Source: Euryodendron excelsum (taxonomy: Eukaryota; Streptophyta; Magnoliopsida; Ericales; Pentaphylacaceae). Taken from it: 64,000 nt of DNA. The stretch is taken from assembly GCA_033060915.1 (NCBI GenBank), contig CM065387.1:25894501-25958500 (forward strand), in the 5' to 3' direction. This document shows positions 10,680-22,857 of the stretch, piece after piece. Under the pieces are notes generated by a model. The model was not told the DNA's origin. It did not search any database and was given only the letters and a program-made list of their open reading frames with translations. Within the stretch, counting starts at the first letter, position 1. The number at the start of each line of letters is the position of its first letter. Both the position numbers and the translations under genes were made by a program.

Positions 10680-12420
10680 GGTGTTAGAGCCACCCTTTCT
10701 AGGTCGGTCTCTAAGGCTATAACCTTTGGTGATAGGAGGGAAAGCTATTTTCTTGCGGGCTGTTTGCTTGTATCTGGGTTTGGAGGGAGAAGAAAAGAGT
10801 GATGAGGTTCAGATGGGTTAGCACTTGTAGCACGTGCTTTCCTTTTATCTGTGGCTCCAGAAATCTCAAGTGCTGGCACTTGTTTGTCTGTCTTACTCTT
10901 TATGGGCTGCTCAGCAACTGCTTCTGAGATATTCTTTGTCCATTTCTGGTTCTTTTTTCTAGTTTTATAACTTTCTTTCCTTTCCCTTTTTCTAGCTCTT
11001 TCTCACTGAGTTCTTTTTCTATAGATTCTTCCTCTTCAGAATCTCCTGTTCTATAATCGTCTTGTTTAAAATCCCCTTCTTTGGAAGCCTCCTCTTCAAA
11101 ATCTTTTTTTGCAGATTCAGGTGCTACCTTGTCAGAGGCAAAGAGATTTCCTTCCTCTATGACTTTCAGAATAGCCTCCTTTATCTCCAGCATGATGGTT
11201 TTCACCTCTTTAGATAGTAGGTCCACTTTTGTCCCCAGGTTCTCAACCATAGTCAGACAATGGCCAATTTTAGAATCAAACTGATACAGCAGCTCAACCA
11301 TATTGGTTTCAAAATCAATGCCCTTAGGTTCTTCTGGTTCTGTCTGTAAGGATGAGGCAGTAGTGGATTGGCCATCCTTTTTCCTAACCCATTGGTTTGT
11401 CTCTGTATTTTTCTCATACCTCATACTTTTCAAGGTCGACTCATTAATCCCATCTTGTCTTTCCTCGATTGCTTCTTCTTTTTTTCAAGAGAGCTCAACT
11501 CCAAAATGTTTAAAGATTTTGGTAAGTGCCATACCATAGGGTAGGCCACTAGTTTTGTGAGTTGAAGCTGACATCATTTTGTCTATGAGGATGGTGGTCA
11601 TGTGAGGTTTCTTATCCTTATTAGCATAGCAACACAATAGAAGAAACTCTGTTTCAGAAACATAGTCAAACCTGCCACTTCTTGGAGCTAGGTAGTGATT
11701 GATAAAATGGTGAACTAGTTTAAGCTCTAAGGAAAGCTCATCAGATGTTAGGGACTTCTTTTTTTTTACTTCATACAACTTATCCCAAAATCCCAGAAAA
11801 TACATCTCTAAGATTCTTAGGTCTATGCTTAATCCCTGCCCTAGGAAGATCGAAAATTTGTTCCAGAATCTTTCCACTGATTTTTCTTTTTACTTCTTTC
11901 ACAAAGCTTGTCAATCTGTTCGGGTTCCTTTTGGAGGGCCTAAGATTTGCATAGAAATACCTCACTGGTTCTGGGTAAAGTCTTTCTTTTAGACTTGCCA
12001 TTTCTAGCCAACCCAGATAAGAAAATTTCTCTCTAAAACTGATTCCCATCCCCTCAAAGAAGTCAAAATTAACAAATCTTCCTTTAATTACTTTCATAGT
12101 ACAAAAGAAAGTTTCATACCTTTGTTTCAATGAGACCAAATTGAAGTAGGGATCGTTTTCCAAAACATCATAGTCTGGTTCTTCTTCTATCACACCCTTT
12201 CCCTTGTCATTCTTTCTTTCTTTCTTCGATTTCTCTCCAACTGTGCTTGTTTCCCTTTTTCTGTTTTGATTTTTTGTTTCTTTCCTCGATTAGTGGCAAG
12301 AGGACCAGTTACTGCTTGTTTGGCACTTGGATCCTGAGATACTGTTGCCATTCCTTCGATTTCTGTTGCTATAGAAGTTCCTTCAGAGGTTTTGGTTAGA
12401 TTAAGGTCTAGATTGATGTA
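10680..12420 (-). pseudogene. Copia ORF3, envelope-like / plant-transposon protein
   Basis: Downstream of RNase H, open stretches at 11780-12193, 11485-11877 and 10900-11433 form one decayed protein. The N-terminal part includes RYFYANLRPSKRNPNRL and IFDLPRAGIKHRP, then after a one-base frameshift near 11780 comes LVHHFINHYLAPRSGRFDYV and LPYGMALTKIF. These resemble the 'putative plant transposon protein' family encoded by ORFs placed 3' of pol in Sireviruses and related elements. The last part is acidic, Glu/Lys-rich and probably coiled coil (SKEVKTIMLEIKEAILKVIEE). A start near 12349 is possible but not decided. Role unknown: an envelope function has been proposed for such ORFs but not shown, and no clear membrane segment is seen here. 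Recognition is by memory of motifs only. Confidence 0.68.
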
Positions 12421-12783
12421 TAAGATGGTGGTTTTGAGGATTTGGGAAAATGGAGGGAATGGTTATTTTCAAAATTTGAGAAACTGAAATATCGAATAGG
12501 GCCGACAATTTAGGGCTTTGAGTATCTATACGCCGAAATAAGACAGTCATAAGTATACAGTGCTGGAACTTTCAACAAGTGCTACAAATGTGTAGTGATC
12601 ATATAATGAATTCAACAAATATTTAGCGATTGCTAGCACTAGTTAATGGTGATGACACTCATGCATTCTCAAGTGCCAAGCTTAGTCATTATTGTAAACA
12701 CTCTTAATAATTGACATTGCTCAAAATAAGATGATTTAAGGAATTAACATTCACTAGAAACACATCTTAATAAACAACATGTA

Positions 12784-15700
12784 TCAAAAAGGATTACATA
12801 TACCAAGTTCTCTTCGAATCATGGAAAATCTATCTTCATTTAGTGGTTTGATAAAAATATTAGTCAACTGATGGTCAGTGCTGACAGACTCTAGATTGAC
12901 ATCACATTTTTGTGTATGGTCTCCAATGAAATGGTGCCTAATCTCAATATGTTTTGTTCTAGAGTGTTGAATAGGATTTTTGGTCAGATTTATTGCACTA
13001 GTATTGTCACACCTAGTAGGGACATTGTCAAAAGTAAGTCCATAGTCTTCAAGTTGATGTTTAATCCACAACACTTGAGCACAACAGCTACCGGCAGCTA
13101 TGTACTCAGCCTCTATAGTTAAGAGGGCTGCTGAATTTTGTTTATTGTTAGACTAAGACACAATCATGTTTTCAAGAAATTGACATGCACCACTAGTGCT
13201 TTTTCGATCAGTTCTATTTCCAGTATAATCAGCATCAATATATCTAACAAGTTCAAATAATGTACCACTTGGCTACCAAATACCAAGATTGCAAGTCTAT
13301 TTTAAGTATCTAAAAATTCTTTTTACAGTAGTGAGGTGTGACTCTTTAGGATTAGCTTGAAATCTAGCACACATACACACACTAAACATGATATCAGGTC
13401 TAATTACAGTTAAGTATAGTAGAGATCCTATCATGCTTCTAAACAATTTTGTATCAACAGATTTACTTGAATCATTTCCCTCCATTTTGGTTGACACATT
13501 TATATATATCCCAATCTGTTTTAAATCTTTGAAATTAAATCTTTTGAGCAGGTCCTTGATGTACTTGGACTGATTTATGAATATTCTATTTTTGGATTGC
13601 TTGATTTGTAGTCCAAGAAAGAATGTTAGCTCTCCCATCATGCTCATTTCAAATTATCCCTGTATACTCCTAGCAAAATCCTTGCACAAGTTTTCATTAG
13701 TAGATCCAAAGATAATGTCATTTACATATATTTGTACAACAAGCATATCAGAATTTTTGTTTTTGATAAACAGAGTAGTGTCAAGCTTGCCTCTTGAAAA
13801 GCCATTTTCTAACAAAAATATGCTTAGTCTTTCATACCATGCCCTAGGCGCTTGTTTTAAACCATACAAAACTTCAGACAATTTGAAAATATGATCAAGA
13901 AATTTATCATTCTCAAAACCTGGTGGGCTCAACATAGACTTTTTCATTTATAACACCATTTAGAAAAGCACTTTTGACATCCATTTGGTAAAGCTTGAAG
14001 TTTTTAAAAGATGCAAATACAAGTAACATTGTAATTGCTTCTAGTCTAGCAACATGTGAAAAGGTTTCATCATAGTCAATACCTTCTTCTTGACTGTAGC
14101 CTTAAACAACTAACATTGCTTTATTTCTGATGACAATACCAACTTCATCCATTTTATTTCTGAAAACCCATTTGGTATCTACAATTGGATATCCTTCAAG
14201 TTTAGGCACAAGGTTCCATATTTTGCTTCTTTTAAACTAATTTAGCTCTTCTTGCATAGCATTATTCTAGTATTCATCTCTTTCAGCTTCTTAAAAAGTT
14301 TTTTGTTCCACTTATGATAAGAAGGCAAAGTGTGCACACAGATTTCTGATGAAAGCTCTGGTTCTTACTCCTTTCGATGGATCACCAAGAATTTGATCTT
14401 GAGGGTGATTTTGTAAAAAACTACATTCTCTTGCCAACCCTTCATTTACTTCTAGTTGCTTCTGAGTTAGGGTTGGACTTGGTTCCTTTGATTTTTCTTG
14501 GCAGTCTTGCTCCAAGTGCTGACACTTCATTGATATTGCTAGCACTTAGGACTGATTCATCTGCTTCATCATTTCTGCTTGCAAGAGTATTAGTTTTATC
14601 AAATATAACATGAATTGACTTTCAACTACTAAGGTTTTTTTGTTGAATACTCTGAAAGCTTTACTATGCATAGAATAATCAAGAAAAACACCTTTATTAG
14701 GCTTAGCATCAAATTTTTCTATATTTTCTTTGTTATTATTTAGAACAAAACACTTAAAACCAAAAACATAGAAATATGAAATATTTGGTTTTCTTCCTTT
14801 CCAAATCTCATAGGGAGTCTTTTTCAGATGTCTTCTAACAAGGATTCTATTTAGAACATAGCAAATAATATTCATTGCCTCAACCTAAAAATATTTAGGT
14901 AAAGCATTTTCACATAGCATGGTTCTAGCCATTTCTTTTAAATTTCTGTTTTTCCTTTCAACCACACTATTTTGCTATGAAGTTCTAACGGCTGAGAAGT
15001 TGTATTCAAAACTATTTTCATCACAGAAGATTTCGAATGAAAAGCAATCAAATTCTCCTCCATGATCTGTTCTAATAGCAGATATGGCAAAACCCTTTTT
15101 ATTTTGGACTCTTTTGCAGAATTTGACAAACATAGATATAATTTCATCTTTGTGAGCAAGAAAGTAAGTCTAAGTATATCTAGAATAATCATCTACAATC
15201 ACAAAAGCATATTGTTTCCTTCCAAGGCTAAGTGTTCTGGTTGGTCCAAATAAGTCCATATGTAACAATTGAAAAGGTCTTGTGGTTGAAACCTCTATTT
15301 TTTTATTTAAAAGATTCTCTGATTTGTTTACCTTTTTGACATGCATCACACATTTTATCTTTTTCAAACTTGATCTTAGGCAAACCAACAATCATGTCAT
15401 GTTTTACAGCTTTAGAAATTGTGCTCATGCTGGTGTGTCATAACCTTCTATGCCATAACCAAGCATCAAGTTTATTTATAGCAGATAGGCATTTTAAAGT
15501 GGAAGCAGACAAATCATTCGAGTTAAAAACATATATAATACCTTGTCTTATCCTAGTCAGAGCAGTATAGCCATCAAGAGCACTAACCACAGAGCATTTT
15601 GAAGATTAAAAAATTACTTTGAAGCCTTTATCACACAATTGGCTGATGCTTAGTAAGTTGTGTTTAAGACCTTCAACAAGAAGGACATCTTCAATTATAG

Positions 15701-15900
15701 TTAAAGAATTCTTACCAAAGTTGCGAATCCCGATGATCTTACCCTTGCTGTTGTCACCATTGCTCCATCTTTGGGAGAAAGAGAAGAGAAGTGACTTTCA
15801 TCCCCTATCATGTGCCTTGAACAGCCACTATCCAAATACCACATTTCTTTCTTCAGTTAGGACTTTAAACAAACTTGCATAGAGCAGATTTTAAATTCTG
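12784..15900 (-). pseudogene. Copia pol (protease-integrase-RT-RNase H), broken
   Basis: Reading leftward: the aspartic protease core [11 protein letters not shown] with its DSG codons at 15824-15832; the zinc-binding pre-integrase (WLWHRRL...CDACQ) near 15320-15470; the integrase core with HMDLFGP, RTDHGGEF and VVERKN between about 14900 and 15300 (the three acidic D,D,E residues are visible); reverse transcriptase with LSEVLYGLKQAPRAWYERL and YVNDIIFG near 13654-13947, where the usual YVDD aspartate has become N; then MGELTFFLGLQI (13297-13647) and RNase H with TKHIEIRHHFI and the Asn/Asp-containing CDNTSAI (12784-13074). Many stops and frameshifts separate these. The loss of one catalytic aspartate alone would disable the reverse transcriptase. 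Confidence 0.9.
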
Positions 15901-15959
15901 ATTTTTGGTACCCACTTCATGTTGGGTCCTACAAGGTTAGTGTCAGTAATCTTCTTTGG

Positions 15960-17443
15960 TTTCCACTTCATCTTAACATCATTTTTGCAAGTTCTTCTTA
16001 ACCAACACTGACTGACACAGTGACCAATCTTTTGATAGTAGAAACATCTGTTTTTAGAAACATTTGGTTGAGCAAAAATGTTTTTATATGACTTTTTCTT
16101 AACAAAAGGATTATAACCAATTCCTTCTCTATCAAATGTGCATTTCTGATTTCTAGAATTAAATTAAGATTTTCTTTTCCCTTCATAAATTTTTCAAGAG
16201 TGTTTTCCAGGTCTCTGATTTTCTCTTTTAAAGACTTATTTTCAGAAACTAAGGTTTCATTTTCTTTAGTCAAGATAAAGATCATCTTCTTTAGAAAATA
16301 GTTTTTGGCTCCTAATTTTTTGAATTCCTCCATCAAATCATGAAAAGCATCTTGAAGTTCATCTAGAATAAAGTCAGAAGTAAATACCTCATTTTCATCT
16401 TCTTCCTGAGCCATCAAGCAGAGGTTAGCAATCTCTTCAGTGCCAGATTCTTCCTCTGAGCTAGACTCTTCACTCCCATTCAGAGTTGCTGCCATGGCTA
16501 CAGCTTCCTTGCTCCTTTTCCTTCTCTTCTTGAGTTGAGGATATTCAGATTTGATATACCCAGGTTTCTTGCATTCAAAAAAAATTATGGTAGAGTCTCC
16601 TTTGCTTGAATCTCCCTTAGCTTCAAACTTTTTGCCTTTCCTCCACTTATTTCTCATGAACCTCTTAAATTTTCTGGTGATGAGAGCTAAATCCTCATCT
16701 TTTTCTCCATCACTATCTGGTTCATTTGAGGTAGATTTGAATGCAATTGCCCTTTTCTTCTTCTCACCATCATCTTCTGTATTTTGCGTTTGAGTTAGCT
16801 CGTAGGTCATAAGTGACCCTAGCATTTCTTCTAGAGGTAGAGTATTCAGATTCTTGGCCTTCTTTATTGTTGTCACCTTAGCTTCCCAACTTTTAGGCAA
16901 GGATCTGAGTATCTTTCTTACCTGTTCACTGTTAGAATAAATCTTTCCAAGGGATTTCAATCCATTTATAATGTCAGTAAATTTGGTAATCATTTCGGTA
17001 ATAGATTCCTCAGTCTTCACCTTAAACGTTTTATAGTTATGCACAAAGAGATTGATTTTAGATTTTTTTTTTTACCTGATTTATACCTTCATGAGTGACT
17101 TCTAACCTATCCCAAATTTTTTAGCAGTATCATAAGTTGAAATTCTATTAAACTCAATAGGATCAAGTGCACAATACAACACATTCATAGCCTTAGCATT
17201 AACTTGCATAATTCTAAAATCATCAGTATCCCATTCATTCTCAAGTTTGGCCACCTCTACAAATTAAATCCTTTTAGTGGGAATTCTAGGTCCATTTATA
17301 ATGATTCTCCACAGTTCATAATCCACAGATTAAACATAAATTTTCATTCTATTTTTTCAGTAGTTGTAGTTTGTGCCAATAAACAATGGAGGCCTGTTTG
17401 TGAACTGACCTTCTGCAAGAAAGGTTCTAGCAATGTTGGCCAT
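15960..17443 (-). pseudogene. Copia gag (DUF4219/UBN2-type capsid), broken
   Basis: The likely start ATG is at 17443-17441 (MANIARTF...), shortly after the primer site. The N-terminus reads PPLFIGTNYNY followed by a stop where copia Gags normally have W, then VDYELWRIIINGP, the DUF4219-type start. A longer open part (15998-17044) has the UBN2-like core with KSLGKIYSNSEQVRKILRSLP. It continues into basic and acidic tracts, a first zinc knuckle that has lost cysteines (ECKKPGYIKSEYP), a coiled-coil-like region (ENKSLKEKIRDLENTLEKF) and a second, also damaged knuckle near 16020. At least five in-frame stops lie in the first 350 bases, several of TGG-to-TGA/TAG or CAG-to-TAG type. Confidence 0.87.
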
Positions 17444-17485
17444 GGATCTTACTCAATGATATAAAACCTATATATGTGAGCACCA

Positions 17486-17498
17486 GGCTCTGATACCA
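17486..17498 (-). other. Primer binding site, tRNA-iMet (copia)
   Basis: The minus strand reads TGGTATCAGAGCC two bases after the 5' LTR, the standard copia site complementary to the 3' end of initiator methionine tRNA. It fixes the 5' end of the element on the right. Confidence 0.93.
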
Positions 17499-17500
17499 AT

Positions 17501-18479
17501 TGTTGGCTCAAAGAATGTCCCAAGAAGAGGGTTAAATTGGGATCTTTTTGAAATTAAGGTGGAACCTTCAGTATAAATAAAATCAATTTCCAATTAGATG
17601 AAGACAACTACCAAGTAATACTAATACATCTTAAGATTGCTAACAAACACAGGTAGCATGCACAAACATTCAGCAATTATCGTGCACACATTTAGCAGTA
17701 AGCAAAGAACAAGAGATTTACAGAGGTTTGGTTTAATCCTTGCCTATATCCTCTCTTCCTCGATCCCCTCGAAGGTATTCCACTATGTAATCTTAACTTT
17801 ACGTAGCTACTAGTTTCTTCAAGTGCCTAGCTTACTATTACATTCAAAGATTCACACAAAATCCTTACTACCGAAAAGCTCCAATCCAAGCTCTCGATTT
17901 TACAAGTGTGTTACCCAAGCTTCACTCAAGCTCTAGATGTTTACAACAACTTTTTCAGAAGTAATGAGGTTACAATGTAACAATTATCACTCTTAGAAGT
18001 GAAGATAATAAATGTTACAGCTCAATGGTTCCACTCGATTAGTAGTAGTTGCAGAGTAATAAGGAATATTTAGGGCTTTTGAATTTTGCACTTTAAAATC
18101 CTTGTCTCTTATCCATAAATGAGGTTGAACTCATGTATTTATAGTCTCCGAGAAGAAATAGCCATTAGAGCTGTTGAAGGTGCATTAAATGCACGAGCGG
18201 CTAAGACAGATTAAAAAATCTGACCGTTGGAGCGAACTCCTGTTGCCTACCGAGATTGTTAGTAATCTTCTGTTGGTGCCACCAATCTAACACTCTCCTT
18301 TCTTTCGCTGTGATTTTTACCAAGATTGTCAGCAATTGTTTCACTGGTGTCACCAATCTTGGCTTGCCACTTCTTTTGTCATTATCATTTAACAAAAATG
18401 CCAACATTCTTTATCTTGTGCTGCTACTCCATCTTTCTGCTTCTTTTACCATTTATTCTAAGATTATCAGCAGTCTTTA
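17501..18479 (-). repeat. Copia 5' LTR, first part
   Basis: Matches the 3' LTR from its first base (TGTTGGCTCAAAG) up to the position equivalent to about 9392, then breaks off at an Ogre LTR fragment. It includes the TATAAATA box on the minus strand at 18136-18143, which would be the promoter of the element, and the two GGTG-N-CACC palindromes. Confidence 0.88.
18136..18143 (-). promoter_or_regulatory. TATA box in copia 5' LTR
   Basis: The minus strand reads TATAAATA, matching the box at 9053-9062 of the 3' LTR. In the coding direction it lies in the 5' LTR before the primer site and gag, so it would drive the element's transcript. Confidence 0.55.
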
Positions 18480-21400
18480 CATAAGGAATTGCCAATAAAC
18501 CCCTTATGTCACGGGACCGAACTTGCCTTTTGGCTGTAACACGTTTACGAAAGGATGAGATATATTTGGAAACCAACTCGTTATAAACCGTCAAAGTGAC
18601 GAAAACACTCAAAACACAGGTCTAAACCAGTGCCTGCTAGCCTACTCCGGCGAAAAATGATCAAATTGCCCTTTGGGCCATTTCTGGCACATTTCTTGAG
18701 AAAGTACCTAAGTCCTTAGACTGGCAAGTCCACCCTTTTTGCCCGTAGGCATCCGAGTGCCTCCGAGAACCATACCGGCTCTGGGCATCAAACCGGTAAC
18801 CTCCCGAGAATGCTGCTTATAGTATTTCTGACCTTCCATTATCTTTCTAGATCATTCCAAGTAAATTCCGACAAACCCAATACAAAAATGATCATTTTGC
18901 CCCTGGTAGGTTAGTCGCCTTTTCCAACCACACCGGCTCTGGGTATCAAACCGGCACTCCCTTGGAACACTCTGGATAGTGTTTCTAACCTTTAAGTCTG
19001 CTCATGGATAATTTCGAGTCCATTCCGGTAATTTTTCGGTCTAGCTGACCGTTTTGCCCCTAATAGCCTGGTCAACAATTTCGACCTTGTTTTCCAAGTC
19101 CGTTACTCTTGGGACACTATTTCAATGGTCTTTACCCATTTTCAGCCTTCCGGACCATTCCTGGCCTTCCGGAACATTTCTGGACCTTTCGAAGTCACTC
19201 TTAGGGAAGACAGGCAAAAAATTGCATGGTAGTCACTAATATAGGTGCCCAAATCTTTCGAAGATACAGTGCTTGCCGACCTTAAACATTTCCAAAATGG
19301 TTGGCAACACTAGTAGTGATGCCAAGCCAAAAAATAGCATGGCGCCACTCGTGGCGCTAGTGTGATTTTTGGCCTAGCACCACTGCAACAAACGCCAGTT
19401 TACTCTTCTGTCTATAAATACATAGCCTCCTCCAACGTGAAAAGGGTTCGCAAACATAGTTTCAAAACTTTGTTGGTCGATATACAGAGCGAAGCCCCTC
19501 AAAACCCTAGCTCTCTTTAGGTTCTCCAAACCCTAGCCTCCATATACAAAACCCTAGCCCTTATACACTTAACCCTAGCTCACGTACACTCTTATACACT
19601 CATATACGAACCTCCGAAGCCTCCATTGAAGACTTGAAGTGCTGCAACTCGGAAGCTCTCAAAGACCAAAGTTCTCGAAGACCGAAGTAAAACAAAGCAA
19701 GCGAGCAAGCAAAATAAAGCAAACAACGCAAGCAAAACAAAGAAGACACAAGGTAGGCTTCGTATTTACGTTTATGCAAGCCCCCCTTCCCCCCTCTCTC
19801 CTCTCTTTCCAAACTCACTTGGGTTTTCTTCTATTTTAATCCCCATCTTTTACCCCCGTTTCTTGCATGCTTGAAACAAGGGACTCCCCGGTTCATGTGT
19901 AGAATTAGGCTATTGAAAGTCACCGTGTCGAGGCCTTTCTCTTAGTCTAACCGGAGACCACGTGAGTTTGGCCCCCTTGATTATGTGATGAAGCCTTTAA
20001 ACTTGTATGTTCACGACCCCAACTTGCATTGTGCATATCATGATCATGCATCTCTCCAAAACTTGTTTTCAAACTTATTTTCAAAACTTGCATCAAAAAT
20101 AGTTTTCAAAACTAGCATTAAATCTTATTTTTCCAAACTTATTTTCAAAATCACAATTCTAAGGTGATACTAGCTTTTCCATGGTTAGCGTTGCTTTAGA
20201 AAAGTGTTATATTTAAAGTGACTTTCATGGTCCATATTTTCAAATCTGTATTGTTTTCAAAACCATAATCCTAGAATGGTTCTAATCCCTCCATGGTTAG
20301 AATCGTTTTAAGAAAGTGGGACATTTTTAGACTCTTTCAAAACTCTCTTCAAATTTACTTACCAAAAATCTCTTTCCTAAAAATCTCTCTTTCCAAAAAG
20401 ATTTATTTTCCAAAATCTCTTTTTCTTGGAGTTCAAGTCAAACCCTAGAGCCATGGTTAGGAAACCTTAATTTTCTGTCCTAAAACATGATTTCCAATCT
20501 TTCCTCAAAATATAGATACCAAAATCTCTATTTTCTACGTCAAATCTTCAATTTCCAAAAACACTTTTCCTATACCAAAACTATGGCTTTCCAAACCTAA
20601 GTTTTTCAAAATTCTTCCTTTCCAATTTTATGTCAAATCAAATATTCCGTTTTTGGAAACTAAATCAAATCCTCTGTTTTTAAAAATCAAATCAAATCAT
20701 CTCTTTTTTGAAAATAAAATCCAATCTTTTATTTTAGGAAATAGAAATCAAATCTTTCCTAACCCAAACTTTTCCTAATTATAAAACTTTCCAAATTTCA
20801 AATCTTTCTCAAACCTAATCAAATCTTTCCTAACAAGGAAACGTTTCCAAATTTGAAACACTCTTAAGTTGAAACTTTCTAAATTCAAAACAATTTCAAA
20901 ACCTTTCCTATTTTAAGCTTCCCTAATTCGAAACTTTCTTAAAATGAAACTTTCCTAAAACGGAACTTTCCTATTTTGAAACTTTCCTAAATCCGAAATT
21001 TCCTAAATCCAATCTTTTTTAAACTCCAATTTTCCAAATCTTCCAAGTCCAACATTCAAGTTAAATCTTTTCTAAATCCCTTCCAAGCCAAATCAAAGTC
21101 ATACTTCTTAAAACCAAGCTTTCCTCAAGTCTTTCCTAAATCATATCTTCCTAAATCTAGGTTTCCTAAAACCAAGCTTTCCAAAGTCATACTTCTTAAG
21201 TTCAAATCAAAGTTAATTTAATTACATGCTTCAACCTTAGATTACCCTAAGTCCTAGGATGTCTAGACCTTAGTTCGACCCTAACCCTAGAGTTAGGAAG
21301 TTTCCAACTCTTCTCCAAAAATTCTTTTCTAAACTGAGATTGTTTTTCAAACGTCAATTCAAGTTAAGATGTTTTCAAAACTCTATGTTTCCAAATCAAG

Positions 21401-22481
21401 TTCAAAGTCAATTCTAAGGTCTATTTCAAATCCTCAAGTTCTATTTTAAATCAAAGTCCAATCTTTTCAAATCCTCCAAGTCAATTTCAAATCAAAGTTC
21501 AATTTTCAATCTTCCAAATCCAAGTTCCAAATCAAACTTTTTTCAAACCAAATTTTCTATTGGACTCTTGTCCGAACTACAACTGACCTGATTCCAAAAA
21601 AAAGGATACATAGGCAATCCTCATGGGTGTGGTCATAACTTTTTTCAAACTTCTAATTTCATAACTTTTTCCAAGTTTCTAATTTCATAATTATTTTCAA
21701 ATCTCCAATTCTATAATTTTTTTCAAGTTTCTAATTTCATAACTTTTCTTAAATCTCCAATTCCGTAACTATTTTCAAATTTTCAATTCCATGATCGATT
21801 TCAAATTTCTAATTCTACAATCTATTTTCAAATCTCTATTTCCAATTTCTAAACTTTTCTTTCAAAAATCAAGTGTTCTTTTCAAATCTCTTTTCAACAT
21901 CAAATCAAGTTCTTTTTAAATCTATTTTCAAAATCAAAGTCTTTTCTTGTACTTGCATATCATGCATCATGTCAAACTTTTTTTTTTAATTCTTTTCTAA
22001 AGTGGATAGATTGGACATTTATTAATCAAAGATTCTGAATGAGTGAACTTTAAGTGAATAGACATTTAGGTACCGCAAGAGCAGGGTAGGGTGATGGCTT
22101 AGTGCGTCTTCCCTACACGTAACCAACCTCCGAACCTAGATCATTGTTTTCAAAGACCAAATGGAGTTATTTTCAAAAAGGGCTTACATTTTTCCAAAGG
22201 TTGCCAAACAACCTATTTTCTTGAAAACCCTCTCTTGAAGAAGTTTTTAAAATCCTTTTCAAAAAACCCTAAGTGTAATCTTTATGTTGTGCTTAGTTTT
22301 TAGGTGACCTAACTCATCTCAATCAAGTTATGTCGTTACTCCAAATTGTTTTCCAAAAGCCCTTATTTAAAATCAATTCAAACCTAGTCGCACGCATTCT
22401 TCTAGGAGAATGAGTTCTAACGAGAAAGTACTATGTTTTTTTCACTTGTCTTTTTCGAGTGCGAAAAATTGAGGCGCGACA
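18480..22481 (+). mobile_element. Type-2 Ogre-like LTR fragment inside the copia 5' LTR
   Basis: A plus-strand Ogre LTR piece, lacking about the first 630 bp but ending correctly in GGCGCGACA at 22481. It contains CCGGCTCTGGG-type U3 repeats, a perfect dyad GCGCCAC-TC-GTGGCGC (19342-19357), a TATAAATA box (19413-19420), the donor-like AAG|GTAGGC (19753/19754) and the typical U5 blocks with GGTGACCTAAC. The copia LTR has lost about 590 bp at this point, so the left junction is a joint deletion of host LTR and insert. Confidence 0.85.
19413..19420 (+). promoter_or_regulatory. TATA box of type-2 LTR fragment
   Basis: TATAAATA preceded by CTTCTG TC and followed by a GC-richer leader. The same box occurs at the matching place in all full type-2 LTRs here (29267, minus-strand 33820-33827, 60045). 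Confidence 0.65.
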
Positions 22482-22657
22482 GCACTCTTATGAGGTGATG
22501 ACAAGATCTTTGATGGTACTCATAGTTTATAATTGCCCATATATCCGAATAGGTTTTATCATATTAAGCTTCACACTCAAATTAAACACATTAGTTCATA
22601 ATGACTAGATTTTGTTATCATCAAAATCATCTATCAACTATGGAGCTTAGGTCAACT
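22482..22657 (-). repeat. Copia 5' LTR, outer end
   Basis: Resumes the copia LTR at the position matching 9983 (GCACTCTTATGAGGTG) and ends GGTCAACT, where the other LTR has GGTCAACA. The target copy GAACA follows. Roughly 590 bp between this and the inner part are missing. Confidence 0.85.
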
Positions 22658-22857
22658 GAACAAAGTTGTAAGTATCCCATTTTTGCCTGCTCAGCAATCT
22701 CCGACCCGACCGGATCTAGTTTCAAACATCATAACACATACAAGCCCATGCCGGCTCTTTCAAACTCTAATCTAGTCAACTGGTCACTTTCCAAGCCCGT
22801 AAGGCCCAATAGAAGCTAAAAAGACCATATTGCCCTTAGGCACTCTAAGCAGCTATC

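Larger units (their letters stand above)
8425..22657 (-). mobile_element. Decayed Sirevirus-like Ty1/copia retrotransposon
   Basis: A complete minus-strand copia element with identical 5-bp target duplications GAACA at 8420-8424 and 22658-22662. Reading the minus strand, the order is: 5' LTR, an initiator-Met primer site, gag, protease, integrase, reverse transcriptase, RNase H, an additional 3' ORF, several polypurine tracts, 3' LTR. That gene order is the copia order. The extra ORF and repeated polypurine tracts are known marks of Sireviruses (SIRE/Maximus lineage). All ORFs carry stops or frameshifts. The two LTRs look roughly 90% alike by eye where both survive. The 5' LTR is interrupted by an Ogre LTR fragment. 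Confidence 0.9.
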
